Notes: a model not told the origin generated them from the letters alone. 34,623 nucleotides of DNA from Burkholderiales bacterium (GCA_030603635.1 JAUVXK010000019.1:1-34623), one strand, 5' to 3'; counted from the stretch's first letter, positions 26,309-34,059 are shown. Numbers and translations: made by a program.

Positions 26309-26944
26309 TCACCAACGCAGAACCAGAGGGCCTAGCCATCGCCCGATCAAGGCCGTCATGAGCATGCCCACGGTGTACCAGATGGCCACAAAGGTCGAAG
26401 ACGTTTCGGGGCAGGCCAGCGCATAGCCCATGGCGCCCAGCGCGCCCGCCAGCAAGCCGCAGGCCCAGCCCGCCTGTGCTGGCTGGGTGGGTGCCAGTCC
26501 CCTGACGGCCCACAAAATCCCGGCCAGAGCGGGCAGCGAGAACCCCATCAGCGTCCAGGGGCACGTCAACCACGTTTGGCCCAGTACCGCGCTCCACCTA
26601 GCCTCGGTGGGCGTCAGGCCCAGGGCCGTGGCGCCCACCAGCAACATGGCGCCCATCACCGCCAGCACCAGCAAGCCGGGTGGTCTCACCCTGGCCACGG
26701 GTTTGGCCAGACGGCTGGTCAGCCAGCCTGCGCCCACCCCCATTGCCAAGGCGTAAACCAGCTTGATCCATGGGGCGGGCTCCAGGTAGCCTTCTGCGGG
26801 CAGCGGGCCAATGAGCCACAGGGCCAGCAGGCTGCTGCACAGCACGCCCAGCAAGACCACTGGAGCCAGCCGGCGTGCCACCACGGCACGCGGGGCAGGG
26901 CCCGCATCCCGCGCGAGCATGTCCATGAGTTGCTCGGTGTTCAT
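26309..26944 (-). CDS. NrsF-type (DUF1109) membrane anti-sigma factor
   Basis: A 211-residue protein with a short cytoplasmic N-terminus and about six membrane segments, matching the DUF1109/NrsF family. NrsF in Caulobacter holds the ECF sigma factor SigF inactive until heavy metals are sensed. Cysteines are at 36, 128, 162 and 178. Cys128 (TCPW) and Cys178 (ACPE) are 50 residues apart, the same spacing as the two sensing cysteines I recall for Caulobacter NrsF (Cys131 and Cys181). It starts 2 bases after the sigma stop, so the pair is coupled. Metal or oxidant sensing through these cysteines is inferred from the family. Confidence 0.88.
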   Translation of the reverse strand: MNTEQLMDMLARDAGPAPRAVVARRLAPVVLLGVLCSSLLALWLIGPLPAEGYLEPAPWIKLVYALAMGVGAGWLTSRLAKPVARVRPPGLLVLAVMGAMLLVGATALGLTPTEARWSAVLGQTWLTCPWTLMGFSLPALAGILWAVRGLAPTQPAQAGWACGLLAGALGAMGYALACPETSSTFVAIWYTVGMLMTALIGRWLGPLVLRW

Positions 26945-26946
26945 CT

Positions 26947-27507
26947 CTATCCCTTTCTCACCCGCTCGGCCAGGCGTTTCAACCCTCGGTGCACCTGCAC
27001 CTTGATGGACGCTTCCGACACGCCCGTTCGGCTGGATGCCTCTGCCACGCTCAAGCCTTCGAGCTTGGTCAGCTCGATCGCCTGCCGTTGGGCTTCTGGC
27101 AGTGCCTGGAGCAGTACACCCAGGTCCCGCAGGGCATGCGGCTCGGCCCGCTCTTGAGCCAGCTCGGATTCATCCACGTCTTCGAATGCATCGTTCAAGC
27201 CTTCCTTGCGGCCACGGCGCCGCCAGAGGTCCACCAGCTTGTGGCGTGCAATGGCCGTGAGCCAGGCAGTCACGGGAAAGCTGGGGTCGTAGGTGCCACG
27301 CTGCAGGTGCACCGCCAGCAAGGTTTCCTGCACCAAGTCCTCCACATCGTCCTGCAAGGTCGGCATGCGCCGACGGAAATAGGCCCTCAGGCGCGCCGCC
27401 ATCACCGCCAGCGCTTCACGGTAGGCCCGTTCATCGCCCGCCTGAGCAGCCATCCACAGTGGGCGCAGGCGTGCTTCGGTGTCTGACGAGGCGTTGTCTG
27501 GATTCAT
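26947..27507 (-). CDS. ECF sigma factor, SigF-like
   Basis: A 186-residue extracytoplasmic-function sigma factor. Region 2 is DDVEDLVQETLLAVHLQRGT followed by AWLTAIARHKLVDLWRR. Region 4 is LPEAQRQAIELTKLEGLSVA followed by GVSEASIKVQVHRGLKRLAE, containing the -35-recognising helix. It is paired with an NrsF-type anti-sigma factor and divergent from a thioredoxin-DoxX-CcdA operon. ATG at 27507 is annotated, but a perfect GTAACC-N16-CGAA element ends at the base just before it; an autoregulated transcript would start inside the frame and probably use ATG 27453, giving 168 residues. The longer form would need a promoter further upstream. Confidence 0.9.
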   Translation of the reverse strand: MNPDNASSDTEARLRPLWMAAQAGDERAYREALAVMAARLRAYFRRRMPTLQDDVEDLVQETLLAVHLQRGTYDPSFPVTAWLTAIARHKLVDLWRRRGRKEGLNDAFEDVDESELAQERAEPHALRDLGVLLQALPEAQRQAIELTKLEGLSVAEASSRTGVSEASIKVQVHRGLKRLAERVRKG

Positions 27508-27533
27508 TTCGCACAAAGCGGGGATTCGGTTAC
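27508..27533 (-). promoter_or_regulatory. Candidate ECF promoter upstream of the sigma gene
   Basis: On the minus strand GTAACC (27533-27528), 16 bases, then CGAA (27511-27508). It is identical in both boxes and spacing to the element in front of the divergent operon, and to the consensus I recall for Caulobacter SigF promoters. It implies autoregulation of the sigma/anti-sigma pair. Confidence 0.7.
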
Positions 27534-27580
27534 AGCGGCACAGGCTACAACAAAAAAAGCCTGGACATGGAAACATGCAT

Positions 27581-27606
27581 GTAACCCTTTTCCGGGTTGC
27601 TGCGAA
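27581..27606 (+). promoter_or_regulatory. Candidate ECF promoter of the thioredoxin-DoxX-CcdA operon
   Basis: GTAACC (27581-27586), 16 bases, then CGAA (27603-27606). Transcription would begin near 27613, leaving about 47 bases of leader before ATG 27660. That leader contains the 10-bp palindrome GCCTGCAGGC (27620-27629) and a GGAG ribosome-binding site (27650-27653). Confidence 0.75.
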
Positions 27607-27659
27607 ATGCCTGATGCCAGCCTGCAGGCCGGCCTTTCAAAACCCCAACGGAGCCACCC

Positions 27660-28061
27660 ATGAACACCCTGAACCTGTCACCCCTTCTGAAAACCACTCT
27701 GGCCGCGTTGCTGATGGCGTGGAGTGCATGGGTTTCAGCCCTGGAGCTGAAGCCCTACAGCGCTGCGGAACTGAGCAGCATGCAGCAGCAAGGCCTTCCA
27801 GTGGTTGTGCACTTCCATGCCGACTGGTGCAGCACCTGCGCGGCCCAGGCCAGATCGCTCGACGCCTTGAAGGCCGACCCTGAATTGCAGGGCCTGACCG
27901 TGCTGGTGGCCGACTATGACAAGGAAAAAGACCTGCGCAAAAGCATGAAGGTTCGCTCGCAGTCCGTCATGGTGGTCTTCAAGGGGTCGCAGGAAGTCTC
28001 CCGTTTGGCCGGAAAAACCCGCGCCAACGACATCAAGGCCGCCTTCTCCAAGGCGCTCTGA
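27660..28061 (+). CDS. Exported thioredoxin-family protein
   Basis: A 133-residue periplasmic thiol protein. Residues 1-27 are a signal peptide (LLKTTLAALLMAWSAWVSA). The mature domain has a thioredoxin fold with the active site HADWCSTC, a CXXC redox pair. The total is close to a single thioredoxin domain plus signal. GGAG lies 6 bases before the ATG. It is the first gene of an operon with a DoxX protein and a CcdA-type reductase, which could keep its CXXC reduced from the cytoplasm. Thioredoxin-fold membership is clear; the target substrates are unknown. Confidence 0.88.
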   Translation: MNTLNLSPLLKTTLAALLMAWSAWVSALELKPYSAAELSSMQQQGLPVVVHFHADWCSTCAAQARSLDALKADPELQGLTVLVADYDKEKDLRKSMKVRSQSVMVVFKGSQEVSRLAGKTRANDIKAAFSKAL

Positions 28062-28096
28062 CTCCAGCCAACCCTCAAGACTTGCAGGAGATTCAC

Positions 28097-28471
28097 ATGA
28101 AAACCAAAGCACTCAGCGCGGTGTTGGCGCTCATCTTTCTGGCCTCCGGCGGGGCCAAGCTGGCTGGCCTGGAGTTCGAAATCGCCGCATTCGAGCGGTG
28201 GGGCTACCCCATGTGGTTCATGGTCTTCATTGGCGTGGTGGAAGTGATCGGTGGCATTGGCCTGCTGCTTCCCCGGCTCTCCGCCTTGGCTGGGGCGGCA
28301 TTGTCGGCCATGATGATCGGTGCCATGGGCACGCACGTGCTGCATGCGGAGTGGGGCATGCTGGTGGCCGCCGCCGTCATCTTCACGATGTCGGTCGCAC
28401 GGGCCTACCTCGGCCGCCATGAGATCGCTGCGCTAGCGCTTCGTCTTCAGCCATCCAGGCACGCTCACTAA
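28097..28471 (+). CDS. DoxX family membrane protein
   Basis: A 124-residue inner-membrane protein with four hydrophobic segments, matching the DoxX/DoxD-like family: ALIFLASGGAKLAGLEF, FMVFIGVVEVIGGIGLLLP and the third segment AGAALSAMMIGAMGTHVL. DoxX-like proteins often occur in redox-stress operons, sometimes with ECF sigma factors, but their reaction is poorly defined. AGGAG lies 6 bases before ATG 28097. It is 35 bases after the thioredoxin gene and 2 bases before the CcdA-type gene. Confidence 0.87.
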   Translation: MKTKALSAVLALIFLASGGAKLAGLEFEIAAFERWGYPMWFMVFIGVVEVIGGIGLLLPRLSALAGAALSAMMIGAMGTHVLHAEWGMLVAAAVIFTMSVARAYLGRHEIAALALRLQPSRHAH

Positions 28472-28473
28472 TC

Positions 28474-29199
28474 ATGGTCAGCCCTGCCGAACTGGGTCTG
28501 GCCTGGGTGGCAGGCAGCCTGACCACGCTCAACCCCTGTGTGTTTCCGCTGTTGCCATTGGTGCTGGGCGGCGCCTTGCAGGCCAACCGCTGGGCACCGG
28601 TGTCCATGGGAGCAGGCATGGTGGCGATGTTCGCTGCAATGGGGTGGTTGGTGGGCGTGGCGGGAGATGCACTGGGCCTGGAGCCAGAGCTGATCCGGGT
28701 CGTCGGTGCCTGGTTGCTGATCAGCCTGGGGGTGGTGATGCTGGTGCCTGCGCTCAACGCCATATTCACCCGGCTCGTCACACCACTGGCCACTGGTGCA
28801 CACTCAGCCACCACCCGGCTGGACACCGGTTCGCTGGGAGGGGCATTCGCCACGGGCGGGCTGCTGGGCATGGTGTGGAGCCCGTGCTCGGGCCCCATGC
28901 TGGCCAGTGCGCTGACCCTGGTGGCCACCGAAGGCGGCGCGGTGCGCGGCACGCTGGTCCTGGGCATGTTTGGCCTGGGCGCGGCCTCGGTGCTGGTGGC
29001 GGTGGCCTATGCCTCGCGCAGCGGCTTTGGCAAAGTGCGTGGCTGGGTACTGGCCCACATGGACAATGTGAAAAAAGCGTTTGGCCTCTTCGTGCTGCTG
29101 GTGGGTGTGGCCATACTCAGCGGGGGCGACAAATGGCTGGAGGCACAGTTGGTGCACGTCCTGCCTCAGGGCTGGGTGGATCTGACCACCCGCTTTTGA
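28474..29199 (+). CDS. CcdA/DsbD-type transmembrane thiol reductase
   Basis: A 241-residue membrane protein of the CcdA/DsbD central-domain family, which carries electrons from cytoplasmic thioredoxin to periplasmic thiol proteins. The two redox cysteines are visible in TLNPCVFPLLPLVLGG near the N-terminus and VWSPCSGPML about 115 residues later. About six membrane segments are evident. It starts 2 bases after the DoxX stop. Paired with the exported CXXC thioredoxin, it makes a plausible two-component DsbD-like route. Confidence 0.9.
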   Translation: MVSPAELGLAWVAGSLTTLNPCVFPLLPLVLGGALQANRWAPVSMGAGMVAMFAAMGWLVGVAGDALGLEPELIRVVGAWLLISLGVVMLVPALNAIFTRLVTPLATGAHSATTRLDTGSLGGAFATGGLLGMVWSPCSGPMLASALTLVATEGGAVRGTLVLGMFGLGAASVLVAVAYASRSGFGKVRGWVLAHMDNVKKAFGLFVLLVGVAILSGGDKWLEAQLVHVLPQGWVDLTTRF

Positions 29200-29228
29200 T
29201 GCTTGGAAGCTTGAAATGCCAGACACCT

Positions 29229-30094
29229 TCAACGCAGCAGCAGCGTGGCAATGCCGGACGTCTTGAGCAGGTCCGCCGTCCGGCTACCAACGAACAGGCT
29301 GCGCCAGGGCGAGTGGCTGTAGGCGCCCATGACCAGGCAATCAAAGCCCTGTGTCCGCACCGCGTTACTGATGACCGCTTGCGGGTCACCGGGTTCAATG
29401 GCCGCCGTTGCCTCGAACCCCGCAGCCTCCAGCGTCTTTCTGGCTTCCTGAAGCAGTCTGGGCGCTTGGCTTTCAGGCTTGCCCGACATCAGCAAATGGA
29501 TGGGCAAACCTTTGAACAAGGGGCTGTCGGCGACCATGCCTACGCCGCGCCGGGTAACACCTGACCCGTCGAATGCGAACAGCACGCGAGTCGGGGCTTG
29601 GAATGGCTCCGGCACGACCAGCACGGGTTTGTCCACCGAACGCACCACCCACTCCACCTTGCGGCCCAGCGCGCGCTCGGTTGTCTCCGTGCCCGTACCG
29701 CGCCGACCCAACACGAACAGCCGCACGCCTGCTTGTTGCTCGGTCAGGGTATCTTCAATATCGCCGTGCCTCAGGCGCACGTCTACTGACTCCACGCCGT
29801 TCGCCTCGGCCCGTTCCCGCAACCGGTTCAGGAACAGGCGTCCCGCCTCACGCGCGGCCCGCGTGCGTGTGGCACATCCTGGTCGCTCAACTGCGACAGC
29901 AGCGTCTCTTGCGCACCCAGGCCGATGGCGCCGCTGTGGTCCTGTCCCGGGCCCAGCGGCGGATGCCGGTCGATGACGTGCAAAAACTCCAGCGGCGCGC
30001 CCATGCGCTGCGCAGCCCAGGCCGCAGCGTTTGCTACCGCATCGGCGAATCGGGATGGGACCACGCAGGCCAGCACTTTGTGGTCGTTGTTCAT
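29229..30094 (-). pseudogene. Universal stress protein gene broken by one frameshift
   Basis: A two-domain universal stress protein of about 285 residues is split between two frames. The first part runs from ATG 30094 (GGGAGA upstream) through [20 protein letters not shown] and TLLSQLSDQ, then loses similarity and stops at 29828. The second part resumes in another frame: read upstream of 29822 it gives [20 protein letters not shown] and continues through [15 protein letters not shown] to a second UspA domain ending in the FVGSRTADLLKTSGIATLLL motif. One missing base around 29855-29870 would explain it. It follows the SulP gene by 14 bases. It may be a true mutation or a sequencing error. Confidence 0.8.
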
Positions 30095-30108
30095 GTGTGT
30101 CTCCCGTT

Positions 30109-31602
30109 TCAATGGCCCAGCAACAGATCGTCAGCGCCGTCCTTGTCGTGCACGCCGAACTTGTCCACCAGCGTGGCGCTGGCCTCGTTCATGCCCAGCA
30201 CCTCCACCTCGGTGCCTTCGCGGCGGAACTTCAACACCACCTTGTCGAGCGCACTCACGGCGGTGATGTCCCAGAAGTGCGCGCGGCTCACGTCGATGCG
30301 CACCTTGTCGATCACCTCTTTGTAGTCGAAGGCGTTCGCGAAGCGGTCGGCGCTGGCAAAGAATACCTGGCCCATCACCCGGTAGGTGCGGGCGCGCCCT
30401 TCGTCCTCGGCTTGTGAGCGCACCTTCAGGATCTGCCCCACCTTGTGCGCAAAGAAGAAGCCCGACAGCAGCACGCCCGTGAGCACGCCTTTGGCCAGGT
30501 CGTGCGTGGCCACCGTCACCACCACGGTGGCCAGCATCACCACGCTGGAGCTCTTGGGGTGCTCGCGCAGGTTCTTGATGGAGCCCCAGTTGAAGGTGCC
30601 GATGGACACCATGATCATCACCGCCACCAGGGCGGCCATGGGGATCTGGCGCACCCACTCGCCCAGGAAAACCACCAGAATGAGCAACACCAGCCCAGCC
30701 GTGAGGGTGGACAACCGCCCGCGCCCGCCAGACTTCACGTTGATGACCGACTGCCCAATCATGGCGCAGCCCGCCATGCCACCTATGAAGCCGGTGGCGA
30801 CGTTGGCCACGCCCTGGCCCACGCATTCGCGGTTCTTGTCGCTTTTGGTGTCGGTCAGGTCGTCCACGATGGTCGCTGTCATCAGCGACTCCAGCAGCCC
30901 GACCACCATCAGCGTGAGCGAATAGGGCAGGATGATGAACAGCGTTTCCAGGTTGAGCGGCACATCAGGCAGCAGGAACACGGGCAGGCTGTCGGGCAGT
31001 TCGCCCATGTCGCCCACCGTGCGAATGTCCAACCCCAGCGCGATGGAAACGGCGGTGAGCACCACAATGGTCACCAGCGGGGAGGGCACGGCCTTGGTGA
31101 GGTAGGGCAGGCCATAGATGATGGCCAGACCCGCCGCCGTCATGGCGTAGACGTGCCAGGTAACGCCTGCCGTGGCCGGGTTGAGTTCGGGCAATTGCGC
31201 CAGGAAGATGAGGATGGCCAGTGCATTGACGAAGCCGGTGACCACCGAACGCGAGACGAAGCGCATCAGCGTGCCCAGCTTCACCCAGCCGGCAATGATC
31301 TGCAGCACGCCGGTGAGCACGGTTGCCGCCAGCAGGTATTCCAAACCATGCTCTTTCACCAGCGTGACCATCACCAGCGCCATGGCGCCGGTGGCTGCCG
31401 AAATCATGCCCGGACGACCACCTGTGAAGGCAATCACCACCGCGATACAGAACGAGGCGTACAGCCCCACCTTGGGGTCCACGCCCGCGATGATGGAAAA
31501 GGCAATGGCTTCAGGGATGAGCGCCAGCGCGACCACCAGGCCGGCGAGCAGATCGTTGCGCACGTTGGACAGCCAGTCCTGGCGCAGGGTTTGCAGAGAC
31601 AT
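30109..31602 (-). CDS. SulP family inorganic anion transporter
   Basis: A 497-residue SulP permease with 10-12 membrane segments and a C-terminal STAS domain from about residue 410. The motif [20 protein letters not shown] and the following [19 protein letters not shown] are close to the bicarbonate/sulfate (BicA-like) branch. The family carries sulfate, bicarbonate or other anions, and the substrate here is not determinable. ATG at 31602 is chosen because SulP homology begins there; starts at 31632 and 31644 are possible, and none has a clear ribosome-binding site. A broken universal stress protein gene follows. Confidence 0.9.
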   Translation of the reverse strand: MSLQTLRQDWLSNVRNDLLAGLVVALALIPEAIAFSIIAGVDPKVGLYASFCIAVVIAFTGGRPGMISAATGAMALVMVTLVKEHGLEYLLAATVLTGVLQIIAGWVKLGTLMRFVSRSVVTGFVNALAILIFLAQLPELNPATAGVTWHVYAMTAAGLAIIYGLPYLTKAVPSPLVTIVVLTAVSIALGLDIRTVGDMGELPDSLPVFLLPDVPLNLETLFIILPYSLTLMVVGLLESLMTATIVDDLTDTKSDKNRECVGQGVANVATGFIGGMAGCAMIGQSVINVKSGGRGRLSTLTAGLVLLILVVFLGEWVRQIPMAALVAVMIMVSIGTFNWGSIKNLREHPKSSSVVMLATVVVTVATHDLAKGVLTGVLLSGFFFAHKVGQILKVRSQAEDEGRARTYRVMGQVFFASADRFANAFDYKEVIDKVRIDVSRAHFWDITAVSALDKVVLKFRREGTEVEVLGMNEASATLVDKFGVHDKDGADDLLLGH

Positions 31603-31888
31603 GAGGAAAAACGCTGTGGATGCCCGAACCATGATTGGGGGCATTGAATGGGGACGAACGACGCGCTTCAGCGGTCGAGCAAGAGAGGGATCTGCATGAG
31701 CGGGCGCGCTGCCCGCGTCAGGTCACGGCGGAGTGACTGAGCAGAAGTAGCCACGCGGCAGACAGGCGCCGCGGTAGGCGGGCGTGGTCAGGGCGGTGTG
31801 GTGGAGAAAATGCTGCACTGCAATAGTATAACTGCAAGGCAGCTCACGCTGAGCTTTCCCCACTCAACACTTGGGGCAACTGGGTCAA
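31603..31888. other. Non-coding leader and intergenic stretch upstream of SulP
   Basis: No gene is supported between the SulP start and the tRNA terminator. Visible structures are a GCGGGC/GCCCGC hairpin (31700-31716), a GTCAC/GTGAC hairpin (31722-31737), a direct repeat ACTGCAA (31817 and 31831) and a perfect AGCTCA-CGC-TGAGCT palindrome (31841-31855). A minus-strand TATACT (31830-31825) could be a -10 box, but no -35 box is convincing. Confidence 0.4.
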
Positions 31889-31919
31889 GAAAAAAGCCCC
31901 AACATTTCTGCAAGGGCTT
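31889..31919 (-). terminator. Rho-independent terminator of tRNA-Asn
   Basis: On the minus strand AAGCCC (31919-31914) pairs with GGGCTT (31899-31894), followed at once by a run of at least six T (31895-31890). It begins 17 bases after the tRNA 3' end. Confidence 0.75.
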
Positions 31920-31936
31920 GATTCGTATCGGTATTT

Positions 31937-32012
31937 TGGCTCCCCGACCTGGGCTCGAACCAGGGACCTACGGATTAACAGTCCGGCGCTCTACCGACTG
32001 AGCTATCGGGGA
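31937..32012 (-). tRNA. tRNA-Asn (anticodon GTT)
   Basis: A 76-base tRNA. The acceptor arm TCCCCGA pairs with TCGGGGA, followed by discriminator G and encoded CCA. The D arm is GCTCAGTCGGTAGAGC. The anticodon stem CCGGA/TCCGT carries the loop CTGTTAA, with anticodon GTT for asparagine. The T arm is CTGGTTCGAGCCCAG. It has its own promoter upstream and a terminator downstream, so it is a single-gene unit. Confidence 0.97.
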
Positions 32013-32022
32013 ATAGCTTTCC

Positions 32023-32052
32023 ATTATAGCCACGGATCTGGCGATTTTTCCA
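32023..32052 (-). promoter_or_regulatory. tRNA-Asn promoter
   Basis: On the minus strand TATAAT (32028-32023), a perfect -10 box, is preceded at 18 bases by TGGAAA (32052-32047). The box ends 10 bases before the mature tRNA 5' end. Confidence 0.65.
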
Positions 32053-32057
32053 GGGGA

Positions 32058-32975
32058 TCAGCTTTTTTGCGCTCCCCGCAACGTGGCCCAGCGTGCCTGC
32101 AGCGCATGGGCGGCGGCTTGCGGGTCGGCTGCGGCGGTGATGGCGCGCACCACGGCAAACGAGCCCACGCCGGTGGCGGCCACGTCGCTCAGGTGTTCGG
32201 CGGCAATGCCACCAATGGCCACCAGGGGGCGGTGGCGCAGTAGCCGGGCGTAGGCGCCCAGGCGGCCCAGGCCTTGTGGGGGGGTGGGCATGGCCTTGAG
32301 CGTGGTGGGAAACACGGCGCCCAGCGCCACGTAGCTCGGCCCCACGGCTTCAGCGCGCAGCATTTCGGCATAGCCGTGGGTGCTCAGGCCCAGGCGCAGG
32401 CCGGCAGCACGCATGCGGGCCAGTTGTTCGGGCTTCAGGGCGTCCAGGTCTTCCTGGCCCAGGTGCACACCATAGGCACCGGCGGCCATGGCGGCTTCCC
32501 AGTGGTCGTTGATGTACAGGTGGGCCCCGGTGCCGGCCACCGCGTCGATGGCGGCCCGGATTTCGCGGTGCACCGCTTGCGCGTCGGTGGACTTGAAGCG
32601 CAGTTGCAGCGTTGGCAAGCCGGCGCGGGCCATGCGGCCCACCCATTCGGCGTCGGGCAGCACCGCATACACCCCGAGTTCCATGGGGGCGGCAGGGAAG
32701 GCCTGCTCGGCAGGGGTTGGGTGCAGGCCGAAGTCGGCGGCTTCGCTGGGCCAGTGGTCCACGTCGAACCGGCCGGTGCGCTCGGTCTGGCGTTGCCAGG
32801 CCTGGGCTACGCACTCGGCGTCTGCGGGGATGAAGCCCAGGCGCCGCGCAGCCGCCAAGGCGATGGCGTGGGGGCTGTCGTTGGCCGGCGTGGCTTCGGG
32901 GTCGGTATGGCTGGGCAGGCCGAGCGCGGCGTGGCGTTCGACGATGGCCAGGGTGCTCTGCAGGGGTGTGGGCAT
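32058..32975 (-). CDS. thiE: Thiamine phosphate synthase with N-terminal extension
   Basis: A 305-residue protein whose C-terminal 200 residues are ThiE, which joins HMP-pyrophosphate to carboxythiazole phosphate to form thiamine phosphate. Visible motifs are LGVYAVLP at the start of the barrel, LQLRFKS, LYINDHWEAAMAAGAYGVHLGQED, YVALGAVFPTTLK and VAIGGI with SFAVVRAI near the end. ThiE proteins are usually 205-220 residues; the first about 95 residues are an extra, Ala-rich region I do not recognise. ATG at 32975 is preferred to the TTG at 32984. It is the last of four thi genes, 18 bases after thiG. Confidence 0.9.
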   Translation of the reverse strand: MPTPLQSTLAIVERHAALGLPSHTDPEATPANDSPHAIALAAARRLGFIPADAECVAQAWQRQTERTGRFDVDHWPSEAADFGLHPTPAEQAFPAAPMELGVYAVLPDAEWVGRMARAGLPTLQLRFKSTDAQAVHREIRAAIDAVAGTGAHLYINDHWEAAMAAGAYGVHLGQEDLDALKPEQLARMRAAGLRLGLSTHGYAEMLRAEAVGPSYVALGAVFPTTLKAMPTPPQGLGRLGAYARLLRHRPLVAIGGIAAEHLSDVAATGVGSFAVVRAITAAADPQAAAHALQARWATLRGAQKS

Positions 32976-32993
32976 GGGCAGCAATGAAGGGGT

Positions 32994-33803
32994 TCAGGCG
33001 TGGTGCCAGAATGGGGTGCCGAGCACGGGGGTGCTGGGCTGGGCGTTGTCCTGCGGCGTCATGGCGCCGGCCAGGAAGGCGCTGCGCCCGGCGCGCACGG
33101 CGTTGGCGAAGGCGCCGGCCATGGCCACCGGGTCCTGCGCCAGGGCCACGGCGGTGTTGAGAAGCACCGCATCAAACCCCCATTCCATGACCTGGCAGGC
33201 GTGCGAGGGCAGGCCCAGCCCGGCGTCCACGATCAGCGGCACGTTCAGCCTTTCCCGGAGGGTGCGCAGCGCATGGGGGTTGATGGGGCCCTTGCCGGTG
33301 CCAATGGGCGCCGCCCAGGGCATGACGGCCTGGCAGCCCACGTCCACCAGGCGCTGGCAGAGCACCAGGTCGTCAGTGGTGTAGGGCAGTACCTGAAAGC
33401 CTTGCTTGATCAGGTGTTCGGCGGCGGCGACCAGGTTGAGCGTGTCGGGCTGCAGGGTGTAGTCGTCGCCGATGAGTTCCAGCTTGATCCAGGGCGTTTC
33501 GAACACCTCGCGTGCCATTTCGGCGGTGGTGATGGCTTCCTGCAGGCTGTGGCAGCCAGCGGTGTTGGGCAGCACCGGCACGCCCATTTTCTGGAGCAGG
33601 GGCCAGATGCCCTGGGAAGGATCGAGCCCGCCCGCGCCCTGGCGGCGCAGCGAGGCCGTGAGCATGCAGGGCTGGGCCAGGGCCACGGCACGCTCCAGCA
33701 CCAGGGGCGACGGGTAGCGGGCGGTGCCGAGCATCAGACGGCTGGCAAAGGTTTCGCCGTAGAGCACGAGGGCGTCGTGGGGGGCGGCGGTGGTGGCGGT
33801 CAT
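32994..33803 (-). CDS. thiG: Thiazole synthase
   Basis: A 269-residue TIM-barrel enzyme that builds the thiazole phosphate of thiamine from 1-deoxyxylulose 5-phosphate, dehydroglycine and ThiS thiocarboxylate. Family segments are FASRLMLGTARYPS, LLPNTAGCHS-type VLPNTAGCHSLQEA, and the Schiff-base lysine (Lys107) in TPWIKLELIGDD. The closing VDAGLGLPSHACQVMEWGFD is also characteristic. The order thiO-thiS-thiG-thiE fits the aerobic, glycine-oxidase-dependent route. Confidence 0.96.
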   Translation of the reverse strand: MTATTAAPHDALVLYGETFASRLMLGTARYPSPLVLERAVALAQPCMLTASLRRQGAGGLDPSQGIWPLLQKMGVPVLPNTAGCHSLQEAITTAEMAREVFETPWIKLELIGDDYTLQPDTLNLVAAAEHLIKQGFQVLPYTTDDLVLCQRLVDVGCQAVMPWAAPIGTGKGPINPHALRTLRERLNVPLIVDAGLGLPSHACQVMEWGFDAVLLNTAVALAQDPVAMAGAFANAVRAGRSAFLAGAMTPQDNAQPSTPVLGTPFWHHA

Positions 33804-33832
33804 GGCAATAGGGTGTGGGTGAAAACAGGCGC

Positions 33833-34030
33833 TCAGCCGCCGGTGACGGGGGCAATGATCTCGATCTGGTCGCCTTCGGCGAGCGCGGTCTGGCCGTACT
33901 GGGCGCGTGGCACGAAGTGCAGGTTCACCGCAGCGGCAAACGGACCACTGGCCTGGAACACCTGCACCGCGTCGGCCAGTGTGGCGCCTTCGGGCAGATC
34001 ATGGGGTTGGTGGTTGATGAGAACGCGCAT
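33833..34030 (-). CDS. thiS: Sulfur carrier protein ThiS
   Basis: A 65-residue ubiquitin-fold protein ending in the essential Gly-Gly (IIAPVTGG), whose C-terminus is adenylated and thiocarboxylated to donate sulfur to ThiG. ATG at 34030 (MRVLINHQP) matches the usual ThiS start; an in-frame ATG six codons earlier is less likely. It lies between thiO and thiG with 29-base gaps on each side. Confidence 0.95.
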   Translation of the reverse strand: MRVLINHQPHDLPEGATLADAVQVFQASGPFAAAVNLHFVPRAQYGQTALAEGDQIEIIAPVTGG

Positions 34031-34059
34031 GGCTGTGAAACGGGTCAAGGCGCCACCGG

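Noticed and set aside
31798-32001. 67-codon plus-strand frame ending in a PRPGLEPGTYGLTVRRSTD-like tail
   Set aside because: The tail is the well-known artefact of translating the antisense of a tRNA; it overlaps tRNA-Asn.
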